Shown: in pieces, positions 32,912 through 44,296 of the stretch
How positions within the stretch are numbered: position 1 is the stretch's first letter
Layout of the letters: each line of letters starts with the position of its first letter
Source of the DNA: Microstegium vimineum
Lineage: Eukaryota; Streptophyta; Magnoliopsida; Poales; Poaceae
DNA: 64,000 nt
Direction of reading: 5' to 3'
Assembly (NCBI GenBank): GCA_022036555.1
Contig: CM039137.1
Span: 21,247,234 to 21,311,233 of the forward strand
Notes under the pieces: model-generated
Told to the model about the DNA's origin: nothing
Seen by the model: the letters and a program-made list of their open reading frames with translations, nothing else
Databases searched by the model: none
Translations under genes and position numbers: made by a program

Positions 32912-35828
32912 TGATTGATGACAACACAATTAAAGCTTACAAGAGATTGAAAAATGATAAGATTTTAGATCCTATGATATAGTGAGCTCCCCCTAAATGT
33001 GTGCATTGAATGGAATTCAAATTTGGCCTCAAATGCCAAATGCACATATCTAAGAACAAGTGTGAGAACTCTCCTATATCATAGCATCTGTGGGGTGCAA
33101 GGTGTCACATGGTAAACATGATGCTCATGACAGATCAAGCACTCAAAGATAATAAATACTGAAATTACACTGGGCGACACTGTCACTCTGAGAGCGGCAC
33201 TGCCGCACCTGTGGCAGTCAGCACAACTATCCTTGCGCACACAACATATTTCTTCCCTTTACAGATTAATCTTTCTTAAAAAAAATCTTATACACCTTAC
33301 ACTCTTAATATTTCTCCCCCTTTGGCATTAATCTCCAAAAAGGATCTCTCTACCAAAAAGGAATAAATCATGGTAGACAAGTGAAGGCAAGAGGTAGGTT
33401 AAAGTTTGGCATATAGGATTTCTCTTCTATGTTTGCTACCAAACAAAGTATGCAATAAATTAAGTCAAGATTCTTGAGAAGTTGTGCATATTTGGCTCAT
33501 ACCTCACTTAGATGATATTTATAACATGAGACAAACTCACGCCATCACCACAAGAGGTATCAACCAAATATCTAAAGGATTCTCTAATCGTCACCACAAG
33601 AACAAACTTATGGTGCGACTCAAAGTATTGCATACATATGCACAAACTAGCATGTAAGGGCCTAGATGCACAAAGGTAGTACAAGAGTTAATGGAGTGAT
33701 ATACCTTTGTTCTAAGCCGCATAATCTCCATCATGATGATTATTTTGAATTTAGTGCTTTGATGGGCTTGGCACTTGTTTAAGCAAAAATATCTCAATTG
33801 TGCCCATCTATCTTTATCATCATCTTGAAGGAAATATCACAAACTTGTGCTTGATATCAATTGAAAATCCATAGCTAGCTCTTGTTGTAATTTTGAGATA
33901 CCAATTTAAGACATATTTCTTGATATACCAATTGAAATATTATCCATCAATACCAATTGAAATATAATCTTCATAGTATGACACCAATTGAAGGAATCTT
34001 CACAAGTTGATGCCAATTGAAATGGATGCTTGTATCTCATAGTGTCACATAGATGTCACCTAGTAAATGCTTATAAAAACAAGAGATATCATTAAATTGC
34101 ACAAGCTAGAGTTTCACAATTAGTGACCATTTTGGATGTGGAAGGCATGTAGATCACTAATTGTAAAACCTCATAACATAGACTAAGTCCCCCCTTTTTA
34201 ATAATGCATACATATATATGTGGAAGACAAGAACATATGCACTTTTGGTCATTTAAGTCCAAACAAGGGAATTTAAGCTATATTATGGAGAGTAGCTACT
34301 TGAGAGATAAAATTACAATCCAAATAAATATGAGAGATAGCTTTACCGATTTGGATTGAGTTAGTGTAGCATACTCATGAGAAACTCATTCTTACCGAGA
34401 GACTATACAAATTCACTAGAAGAAAAAGGTTAGTCTCAAAAGACACAAAACATAGAATGAGCTCCCCTTTAATATATGCATCAAGTACTCAAATTACTTG
34501 TGAGATGCATTTAGTTCGGTTTAAGAGTCTAGAGGAGTTCATCCTATATCTTGGTCAAGGTATGATAAGATTGCAACAATTGAACTTATGCCAAAGAGCA
34601 CATACCAGCACCAAGGCAGATATATCACCATATTAATATGACCATCGTAATTGAGAATTGATGATTTGGATGGTCATAGTTATCATTTGAAGAAATGTGG
34701 TGAAATAGATCTTTCATGATCATCCAATATCCATATTAGGTTCCTAGTTCTTTCTTTACCTAAAGCAACTCACATAGAGAGCGAAAAGGTAAAATTCATA
34801 AAACTTGCAAATTATGAACTAGGAGTTACCACTTTTATTGATAAGATCTTGGGTAATCAATGGGATGGATCATGAACACTTGATGATCTATAGACTGGAG
34901 AAGTAACAGTGAAAGTCCACAATTCAATTATTTTTCTCCAGCTCATTCAAATCTGGTTCCACCAAGGATTGGGGCATTCAACACTAAACCAGAAGTTCTT
35001 GGTTTATAAAGACCAAGACCTCCAAGAATCAATGCGAAGCAGTCAGAGAATCTAAAGGAACCATACATTCTTGTTTCACCAGTGTGTGAGACACCATAAT
35101 CATGAATTTGAGAGAAACCATTTGTCCCACAAGATATAGTCTAAACTCCCCCTCAATTTGTGCATACAAGGTTACACAAAGTAAACTCATGCATATCAAT
35201 GATCCTGGGGTGAAGGAAGAAGTTCAGACTATATACCAACTGATTTTAAACTCCTTCAAACAACTTGCAATTCAATTCCAAGCAATCAGTTTTCAGATTT
35301 TGTCTTCATTGAAAAGAAATCATATCTCTCCAACCACTAGACCAATATGCATGAAATTTGGTGGAGATGTGCATCCATGAATCCTCTAGCTTCTGTCAAA
35401 ATTTCAGCTCATTTGGACTCAATTTGATCAGTCAAATCAATTTTCCAATAACTGCCAATGTCTGAAATACACACAGTTTTCAGATTTTGTCCTCTTCAGA
35501 GAAAGCTTCATATCTTTCAAAATACTAGTCCAGTATTGATGAAACTTGGTAGAGGTATGAATATGCATGTCCTTTAACTGCTGTAGAAATTTTAGCCCAT
35601 TTGGACACCATTTGAGCAGTCAAATATATTTTCTATCAAAACTGCTCAAGTCTGAAACTGCACTGCTAAGATTGACAGAGATCAACTCAAACACTGATTT
35701 TCTTCTAAAACAATCTTCATACCAACTGTACAACAGCAAGTACTAGATGTGTATATCATGATCACAAAGTTTCAGGTCATTTCATCAGTGTTTGAACTTC
35801 CAAATCCATGCTTGAAGGCAGCCAACTC
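32912..35828 (-). other. Non-coding internal region with repeated purine tracts
   Basis: No coding sequence of more than about 90 codons and no pol motif. Tracts like the true polypurine tract recur at 32987-32994, 33314-33322, 34188-34197, 34462-34470 and 35146-35153 (plus strand CTCCCCCT or variants). Several are preceded by a common word of the type ATAGAATGAGC or ATATAGTGAGC. Multiple polypurine tracts are a known trait of Sireviruses. CCAATTGAA words also recur at 33858-34025. Confidence 0.75.
33858..34025 (+). repeat. Short CCAATTGAA repeats
   Basis: Variants of ATACCAATTGAAA occur at about 33858, 33898, 33927, 33950, 33980 and 34010. They resemble GATACCAATTGAAAGG at the primer-site/LTR junction (42027-42042). 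The unit spacing varies between 23 and 40 bases. Origin unclear; possibly duplicated fragments of the junction. Confidence 0.55.
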
Positions 35829-38124
35829 TGAAAGTGCATCTAACCCTTTAGTGGGTTTTGATGAATTGAGTAACAACACAATTAAAGGTCTAACAAGTTT
35901 GCTAAGTGTATCAAAGGTTAAACAAGAAAAACAAACTTGATGGTATTCCACACAGTGTTGAGATGAAGGTCAATTTGTGTATTGTTACATTGGAAGACTA
36001 TAAAAACAATCTAGTTCAAGCAAAAGACAACAATGCAAATGGAATCAGTGAAATGGCCTCTATGTTGTGGGATATCATAGTATCATGTGAAAACAAGCAT
36101 GTTTAGTAAATGGCAAATGATACATGAGTTGATAGCTATGGATTGGTCTCTATATTGACTTTCTTTGCATGAACAAGAAGAGTTAGATAGTGGACTAGTG
36201 TTGATCAAGGAATGAATAATGAATCAATAGTGCATTAGTGAGAAAACACCAAGCAAAGGTCAAATGACAAAGGAGACAATGTATATTGGATATAAGATGG
36301 TCTCTACTTTAGTTTGCTTGTATGGACAAAGATGTGGAAAATCACTTTGCATTAATATGATCAAGCTAGAAGTATGAAGATAGAGATTGTAGTGAATGAT
36401 GAGAGTGTCAAGCCAAAATAAGGAAGATTTAAGGAATTGTGAATTAACTTGACCATATTTATGTAGAGTCTCATATATCGAAGCTTGATTGATCTCAATA
36501 TTCATATCTATAGGATATTCAAGCAAGGATCACAATATTGAAGAAATGGCTTTCAATCGGTGCTTAATATGATGTGACTTGAGTATGGCTAGATAGGGTG
36601 AAGATAGCAAGGAAAGGACTTCGAGGTACTAAGCAAAGGTGAGGGTCAAGGAGACCGAGGTACTATGGCTAAGGTGAAGAAGATAGTACTGGCATTGAGT
36701 CGAAGTACTAATCAAGCTATGAGGAGTCATATTATGTTGAGGATCAATTTATTAGTGGAAGTGACTTGAAGCCTGGGCTGAATTCATATGTGTTGAAAAG
36801 ATTCAAGTCACAAGCTCTAAGGTGTGTTTGCTCATAGAGATGAGATAAGGATGATTGCAAACACATGCTCAAGGTATTACAAGAATGAAGATAATACATT
36901 CAATGGTGTAGCCCCAAATTATCAAAAGATACGGTGACCAACTCAAAGGTGTTTAAATTATTTGTTGTTTTGAATTTAAATTTAGGAAAGGTTGTACTAC
37001 AAAGGGGGATGCAATGTGCGTGCTTAAATGTGCAACCAAGTGCTCAAATTCCACCAAACATCCTCTTATACCTTGCCCAGACTCCCTACAAATCAGTTTT
37101 TCATTCAGAGCATTTTTGGCAGCGCAGCGGTGCTGTTCCCCTGAGCAGCAGTGCTGGGAGTCTAGCAGTGTCGGACCTGTCCGGCAGTGCCGGGCCTGAG
37201 TCCAGCATTGTCGGGACTTAAAGTGTTCGTTGGACAGTAGAGGGTATTTATATCCCCTTCCTGCTGCCCCCAACGGTTATCTCGACCATTCCCTTCCCGA
37301 GTGCTCATACAGAAAGCTCTCTCCCTCTCTCTAACTCCATTGGAGCCCCTCAAGATTCTCCTTTGATTCCTCTCCAATCCTTTGAGAGATTGAGCCTCCA
37401 AACTCCATTAGAGAGCAGCCCAAACTGTTCTTCATTGGCTAGAGCACTTGGTTCGCGTTCAAGCCGGTGGATTGCATTTGTTACTCTTGGAGCTTGCTCC
37501 TAGCCGGCTAGAGCGTCGTCCGTGGAGCTTGCCAACTTGTGTGGCAGCCCCGAGAGGTTTGTAACCATCTCATTGCAGCTAGTAAATCACCCCTCACTTC
37601 AAGAGTTCACTCTCTTGATTTGAGAACGAGGGAAAGGCAAGCCTTGTGTGGCGAGCCTAAGCCTTGTGTGGCGAACCTCAACAACGTGGACTTAGGCCAG
37701 CCTTGGTGGCGACGCTGAACCACGGGATAAATCTTGTGTCACTTGTGTTTGTATTGTTTGCTTCACTTGCATTTGTCCTCAAGGTGATTTCTAGGGTTTG
37801 GTCCCGATCTACTTGGTGGTGCAGCTCCTACCTTTTCCAAGTGGTGCTAGAGATTTCCTACACCTCTAGGAAGGTTTTCATTTAAGCACAATTTTCATTC
37901 TAGTTATACATTTTGAATTGTGCTCAGTTCTGTCCTGGAGGCCAGCACTGCCAGGCTTTAGAGCAGCAGTGCCGGATACCCCGGTAGTGCCGGACCCAAG
38001 GCTGGTAGTGCCGGACCCAAGGTCGGCAGTGCCGAACCTGTGCTGACAGAAAGTTTGCAAGTTTATTTTAAACAGGTCTATTCACCCCCCTCTAGTCCTA
38101 CTAGGTGACATCAAGGTCCTTTCA
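35829..38124 (+). mobile_element. Solo LTR of the Sirevirus family, opposite orientation
   Basis: 2296 bp starting TGAAAGTGCATCTAACCC and ending GACATCAAGGTCCTTTCA, flanked by AACTC at 35824-35828 and 38125-38129. It is recognisably the same LTR family as 30635-32895 and 42035-44296 but in plus orientation and visibly more diverged from both than they are from each other. No internal sequence accompanies it. The intact duplication shows a genuine insertion plus LTR-LTR recombination, not an inversion of part of the host element. Confidence 0.92.
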
Positions 38125-38129
38125 AACTC

Positions 38130-39869
38130 ATATTTCAATTTTCTAGACAGATTTGATAGTTTTCACAATTTTTCTCCTCTTGTCCAAACTTGAGGTGGCT
38201 CATCTTGCTTTAGGTGAAGAGTAACCTTTAGGCTTATGATTCATCCAATTCAATCACAACCTATTCTCTATGATTTTCTATAAACAATCTCAAACACAAG
38301 AAGTCATTAGTACCACAAGCACTAGTTTCTTATTTAGTAACCCTTTATATGTGGATGGCAAGTAGGATACCAAAATAGAGAACCTCATAACATGGATTAA
38401 ATCTCCCTCAAAGCCTCATGCACACCCTTTTAGTGGAATAGAAATGTGAATGTGCATGGTTGGTCAATTAAGTCCAAAGGGTAGGTTTAAGCCATATTAT
38501 GATGAGTGTCTAACATAAAAAAATCAACTCCAAATCAAATAGAGAGAGAATACATCACATAGTTTTGGATTGATGACCTTCCTATGATAGAACACTCCAT
38601 TTGAGAGACACATTCTCAATTAGCTAGTGAGACTACACAAATATAACTTAGAGAGAAAGGTTAGTCTCACAACACTAGTAATAGAGTAAAGTCCATTTTG
38701 ATAAGTGCTCTAAGTATTTTAATTTCTCACATAGCACTTTATTCAATTAAGAACTTTGAATTTCACTCTATGTCTAGGTCATGGCAACAAAAGGATAATC
38801 AAATTGAAATAAGCCAAGAATTACTTACAACCGTTAGAGCATGTAGATGGCCATAAGATGAGCATAAGAATTTGCCAATCTACCATATGACAAGATTCCA
38901 ACAAGTAGAGAGTTCTTGAATTGCGAGTGATAAGTGTCTCTACTTTTCTTGAGCTTGATTCTTCATTCTTGGCCTTCTTGAAATTCATTTGTATTCTTCA
39001 ATGTGAGCCAAGTATTTGAATCCCTCAAACCAACTCAAAGTATGCTTTCATTATCTTAAAATTCTTAGTTTGAAGTCCACAAAGGAAACTCAAGTCATCT
39101 ATGTTACTTGGTGTGAATGATCAATTTAATTCCAATCATACTTTTCTTCCATGACCAACAACCAATATATATAACCTCAAATATTTTATTTCCCTAAGTG
39201 GCTACACAAGACACAAAGGAGTAAGATGTGAAAATATTATGCACTTGAGATTTAGTTGTTACCACCCTTGTGAATGTAATGGATGAGGTGGTCTTTTCAT
39301 CTTCACATTTCTGATGATCATGTTGTAGGCTTCATCCATGGTTTGGACTGATCTCAGCTGCTACTGAGGTAGGAGGGGCGGCACTGCCGCCCATAGGTGC
39401 GGCACTACCGCCCTGCTGATTTCCAGCAAGTGTGTGTGCTGCACTTCTTCACAGAGTATGTCAGCGGAAATTTGGTGCAGCAGCAACTTAATGATCTCCT
39501 GTCTCTATACTTCATAACCTACAACATAATAAGAACTTGCTCTACTAGAGAGCCATTAAAAGCATTATATGGAAAGTGAGAATATTCTAGCCACTCTACT
39601 CATTCACAAACATAGGCATATTTGTGAACTACTAGAGACTACACAAGAAAAGTGGCTAGCTAGCATAGGTTATATACTTGTTACCGAGGTGAATATGAAG
39701 TTTGAAATATTTCCATAAATCCATCTTTGGGTCAACCATATAAGAAGGACAATATGAATTGGTTAATAGCTTGAGTGAATATTTTCAATCAACTTGCTCA
39801 AGCACCCCGAAGCTTCATATCACCTTTAAGTACCTACAACACTTCAAGCACAATTTGGTACTTATACCA
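38130..39869 (-). other. Non-coding internal region where pol is expected
   Basis: Between the solo LTR and the end of gag I can read no RT, integrase or RNase H motif in any frame. Purine-tract-like words (plus strand ATCTCCCTC at 38400) appear here also. A GCGGCACTGCCGCC palindrome lies near 39378. Confidence 0.7.
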
Positions 39870-41985
39870 AGATGGGTCCATCAAGGTTAGTCATAAGAGA
39901 CTTAGGTACCCAAATGGCCTTTGTGCTAGCATGTGGTGAACCAATCACCTTTCTAGCACAAGTGTCATTTTTGGGCCTCCTAAGCAAATTTACATCAATT
40001 GAAGAGTTTAGCTTAAGAGTGTTACCCATGGGACAATCCTTACCAAAATGTCATTTTGTTCTACAAGTGTAGCATAGGCGTCTCTTGTTCTTCTTGGCCT
40101 TCTTTTCTTGCCTTTTGCTTGCTACCTTGCTAGAGAGCCTCTTTCTTGATGATGCCAAGACTTCATCATCCATGTGGGGGCATGATGCAACTTCATGTCC
40201 CTTCTCATTGCATCCATAACACTTCCTATTACTTATTCTTGTCTTCTTCTTTGAAAGTGTTGCTTGGTCATCAACCTTGTTGGAACACATAGAAGCATTG
40301 TGTCCCAAGTTGGAGCACTTAACATGAGCCATCTTTTTCTTCTCTTGAATCTTGTTCATGCCCTTCTCTTCTTTCTTCATAGTGCAATCTCTCACATGGT
40401 GACCCTCTTTCTTGCACTTGAAGCAAGTGATGAAAACCTTCTTTGGTTTCTGAGGTTCTTGCTTTGGCTTGAAAACCTTCTTCTTGAGATTGACTTGAGC
40501 AGGGGTAGAAGTGGTAGCCTTTCCTTTTCTGTGGAGAGCGGCACTGCCGCCCTTAGGTAGCTGTGCTGCTCGGGGCTGCTGTTGTGACACCGTATGTGCA
40601 GGCTGATCTGTACTAACTTTACCCTTGCAATGAATCAAGTCTCTTCTTAACCTCTCAATCTCTTCCTTGAGCTGTTTATTTTCTTTTGTGACGAAGTCAT
40701 CACAAATTTCTACATATACATGCTCAACGGAAGGTTGGCTTACTTGAGAGCAACAATTGTTAGCACATGATAAAATAGATTGAACTTGTGTACATGTGCA
40801 TTTGTGGGTGTGAGGTTGATGTGATTTTACCGCTGTTATCATAACCTCATGAGCAATATCTAGCATGATATGAGAATCCATAATCTTCTCATGAGAGCAC
40901 AATAACTCATCATGACTTTCTTGCAAAGTCTCATTCTTGCTAGTGAATCTTTCTAATTTCTCCTTTATCATATAATTCTCATCTTCTAATTGAGCAACAC
41001 AAAATAGAGAATTAATAGTATGAGTTTGCTCAATTGACAAGTTTTCATACTTTTCGACCAAACTAGCATAAGAGCACTTAAGCTTTTCATGCTTATTGGT
41101 CAACTTCTCCAAGCATTTGATCTTTGCAATGAGAAAGTCTTCTTGCTTGTGAAGTGTTTCTTCTTGCTCATTTATTTTCTCCATGAGCTTGAGCATCATC
41201 AACTTGTCTTTCTTGCTTAGCCAAGCAATATGTTGAGTGATTTCATCATCATCACTTTCATCTTCACTCTCACTATCACTCTCACTCTCACTATCACTCT
41301 CACTTGCCGCATTCTTCTCATTCTTTACCATGAGGCCCATATGAGAAGTGGCATAGAGAGTTGGGCTTCTAGGTGAGGTGGATTCATCATTTGGCCTCCA
41401 CCGATCACAAGCTTCTTCTTCCTTCAAAATGTTAGTTTCACAAGAACTAGAGGAAGTAGAAGTGCCACATATACAAGTATTGTTCTCACCAACAATTCCA
41501 TTACCGTTCATTAAGTCATATGTTGGTGAGGAGATGGATGTGGCATGATCACTTAGACCTTTTGAGAGAATCACTTGAGGCTCTACATGTGTTGGTGAAG
41601 TTGAGCACTCCTCAAGTGATACTTCCAATGAGAGCAACTCCTCATCACACTTGGACTTGCCATATCTTTTTTGAGAGTAGTCCAAATGAAATGAGCATCA
41701 TCAAGTGGTCTATCATCTCCAAATATGACACCATCAAGAACATCTTCACTTAAAGCACTAAATAAGACATTAGTAGCTTGAGCATTGTATTGTAAGCATT
41801 TCACTTCCTCTCTAGATAGATAGTCCAAATCATCACTAGGAGGTGAAATGCTCACATCTACAATCTGCTCTATATGAGGACCCATGGTCCTAAAAACATC
41901 AAGTACATGAGCAGACCAAGATGCATAATTTAAGACATCAAAAAGTAGAAGTTCAAGAGATACCTCCCCACTTGTCGACATCATT
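39870..41985 (-). pseudogene. gag: Sirevirus-type gag with zinc knuckles
   Basis: Capsid/nucleocapsid precursor. The likely start is ATG at 41985, 36 bases inside the primer site. The N-terminal part (LLLFDVLNYASWSAHVLDVF) is the copia-type gag domain. A one-base slip in an A-run near 41672 separates it from the rest. A Ser/Asp/Glu-rich acidic tract lies at about 41240-41310 and a long coiled coil at about 40640-41200. Three CCHC knuckles are readable, CFKCKKEGHHVRDC, CYGCNEKGHEVASC and CYTC...HFGKDC, plus one that has lost its first Cys (CSNLGHNASMC). A TGA at 40051 sits inside the last knuckle, after which the frame runs on to about 39870 (AIWVPKSLMTNLDGP). No protease follows. Confidence 0.87.
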
Positions 41986-42020
41986 CTCTCAAGGCAGTTA
42001 AGCCCAAAATTGAGAGCCAA

Positions 42021-42032
42021 GCTCTGATACCA
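42021..42032 (-). other. Primer-binding site, initiator Met-tRNA type
   Basis: Minus-strand TGGTATCAGAGC lies two bases from the 5' LTR edge at 42035. This is the standard plant copia primer site, complementary to the 3' end of initiator methionine tRNA. It fixes the element's orientation as minus. Confidence 0.95.
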
Positions 42033-42034
42033 AT

Positions 42035-44296
42035 TGAAAGGACCTTGATGTCGCCCAGCAAGACTAGAGGGGTGGTGAATAGGCCTGTTTAAAAATTATC
42101 TGCAGAACTTATCAGGTTACAGGCCTGGCAGTGCCGCTCTGGAGCCCGTCACTGCTGCTCCGCCTGGCATTGCTGCTCTAAAGCCCGGCAGTGTTGGACC
42201 CTTAGACAAATATGTATATAATTCAAAAACTAACCAGCAAATTGAAATTCTACTTGAATGGAAACCTTCCTAGGAAAGTATAGAACCTGTAGTACCACTT
42301 AGAATAGGTAGGAGCTGCACCACCAAGTAGATCGGGACCAAACCCTAGAAATCACCTTGAGGACAAATACAAGTGAAACAAATAACACAAACACAAGTGA
42401 CACAAGATTTATCCCGTGGTTCAGCGTCGCCACCGAGGCTGGCCTAAGTCCACGTTGTTGAGGTTCGCCACACAAGGCTTAGGCTCGCCACACAAGGCTT
42501 GCCTTTCCCTCGTTCTCAAATCAAGAGAGTGAACTCTTGAAGTGAGGGGTGATTTCTTAGCTGCAATGAGATGGTTACAAACCTCCCGGGGCTGCCACAC
42601 AAGTTGGCAAGCTCCATGAGCGACGCTCTAGCCGGCTAGGAGCAAGCTCCAAAAGTAATGAATGCAATCCACCGGCTTGAACGCGAACCAAGTGCTCTAG
42701 GCGTTGAAGAACAGTTTGAGCTGCTCTCTAATGGAGTTTGGAGACTCAATCTCTCAAAGGATTGGAGAGGAATCAAAGGGAGAAGCTTAAGAGGCTCCAA
42801 TGGAGTTAGAGAGAGGGAGAGAGTTGTTGCTATGAGCACTGGACATAGGGAATGGTCGAGATTACCGTTGGGGGCAGCAGGAAGGGGATAGAAGTACTCC
42901 CTACTGTCCAACGATAACTTTAAGTTGCGGCACTGCCGTTCTCAGGCCCGGCACTGCTGGACCTCAGCACTACTGCTCTTGGGGAGCAGCACTGCTACAC
43001 TGCCCAAAACTGCTCCAAAAGAAAAAACTGATTTGGAGGGAGTCTGGGCAAGGTATGAGAGGATGTTTGGTGGAATTTGAGCACTTGGTTGCACATTTAA
43101 GCATGCACATTGCATCTCCCTTTGTAGTACGGCCTTTCCTAAACTCAAATTCAAAACATCAAATAAATTAAATGCTTTTGAGTTGGTCACCGCATCCTTT
43201 GATAATTTGGGGCTGCACCATTGAATATATTGTCCTCATTCTTGTAATACCTTGAGCATGTGTTTACAATCATCATTATCTCATCTCTTTGAGCAAACAC
43301 ACCTTAGAGCTTGTGACTTGAATCTTTCCAACACATATGAATTCAGCCCATGGCTTCAAGTCACTTCCACTAATAAATTGATCATCAACATAATATGACT
43401 CCTCATAGCTTGATTAGTACTTTGACTCAATGCAAGTACTCTCTTCTTCACCTTAGCCATAGTACCTTGATCTCCTTGACCTTCACCTTTGCTTAGTACC
43501 TCGAAGTCCTTTCCTTGCTATCTTCACCCTATCAAGCCATACTCAAGTCATATCATATTAAGCATCCATTGAAAATCATTTCTTTAATATTGTGATCCTT
43601 GCTTGAATATCTTGTAGATATGAATGTTTAGATCAATCAAGCTTCAATATATGAGACTCCACATAAATATGGTCAATCCAATTCACAATACCTTAGATCT
43701 TCCTTATTTTGGCTTGACACTCCTATTACTCACTTCAATCTCTATCTTCATACTTCTAGCTTGATCATATTGATGCAAAGTGATTTTCCAAATCTTTGTC
43801 CATACAAGCCAACTAAAGTAGAGACCATCTTATATCCAATATACATTGTCTCCTTTGTCATTTGACCTTTGCTTGGTGTTTTCTCACTAATACACTATTG
43901 ATTCATTATTCATTCCTTGATCAACACTAGTCCACTATCCAACTCTTCTTGTTCTTGCAAAGCAAACCAATATAGAGACCAATCCATACCTGTCAACTTA
44001 TGTCTCATTTGCCATTTGCCAAACATGCTTGCTTTCATATGATACTATGATATCCCACAACATAGAAGCCATTTCGTTGATTTCATTTGCATTATTATCT
44101 TTTGCTTGAACTAGATTGTTTCCATAGTCTTCCAATACAACAATACACAATTTGACCTTCATTTCAACATTGTGTGAAATACCCTCAAGTTTGCTTTTCT
44201 TGCTGAACCTTTGATACACTTAGCAAACTTGTTAGACCTTTAATTGTGTTGTCACTCAATTCACCAAAACCCACTAAAGGGCTAGATGCACTTTCA
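42035..44296 (-). repeat. 5' LTR (LTR C) of the Sirevirus element
   Basis: 2262 bp, minus-strand start TGAAAGTGCATC at 44296 and end CAAGGTCCTTTCA at 42035. It contains two clusters of GGCACTGCC-type palindromes at about 42120-42200 and 42925-43015. Sequence immediately outside 44296 is CACTA ORF1 exon 5. Confidence 0.93.

Larger units (their letters stand above)
30532..44296 (-). mobile_element. Sirevirus-type Ty1/copia element, pol-less, inserted in CACTA ORF1
   Basis: Minus-oriented: 5' LTR 42035-44296, primer site at 42021-42032 (initiator Met-tRNA type), gag 41985 to about 39870, long non-coding region, polypurine tract 32896-32911, 3' LTR ending at 30532-30635. The target duplication is GTTGC at the right (44297-44301) and the imperfect GTTAT at the left (30527-30531). 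No protease, integrase, RT or RNase H can be read on either strand between gag and the 3' LTR, so it is non-autonomous. Sirevirus traits seen: gag with several CCHC knuckles and Cys-rich spacing, and multiple polypurine-like tracts. A solo LTR of the same family, oppositely oriented, sits inside. The 3' LTR's outer end is rearranged (30532-30634). Confidence 0.88.

Noticed and set aside
35829..38124. Reading the middle LTR as part of an inverted Sirevirus pair
   Set aside because: It has its own 5-bp duplication AACTC and no adjoining primer site or purine tract, so it is a separate solo LTR.
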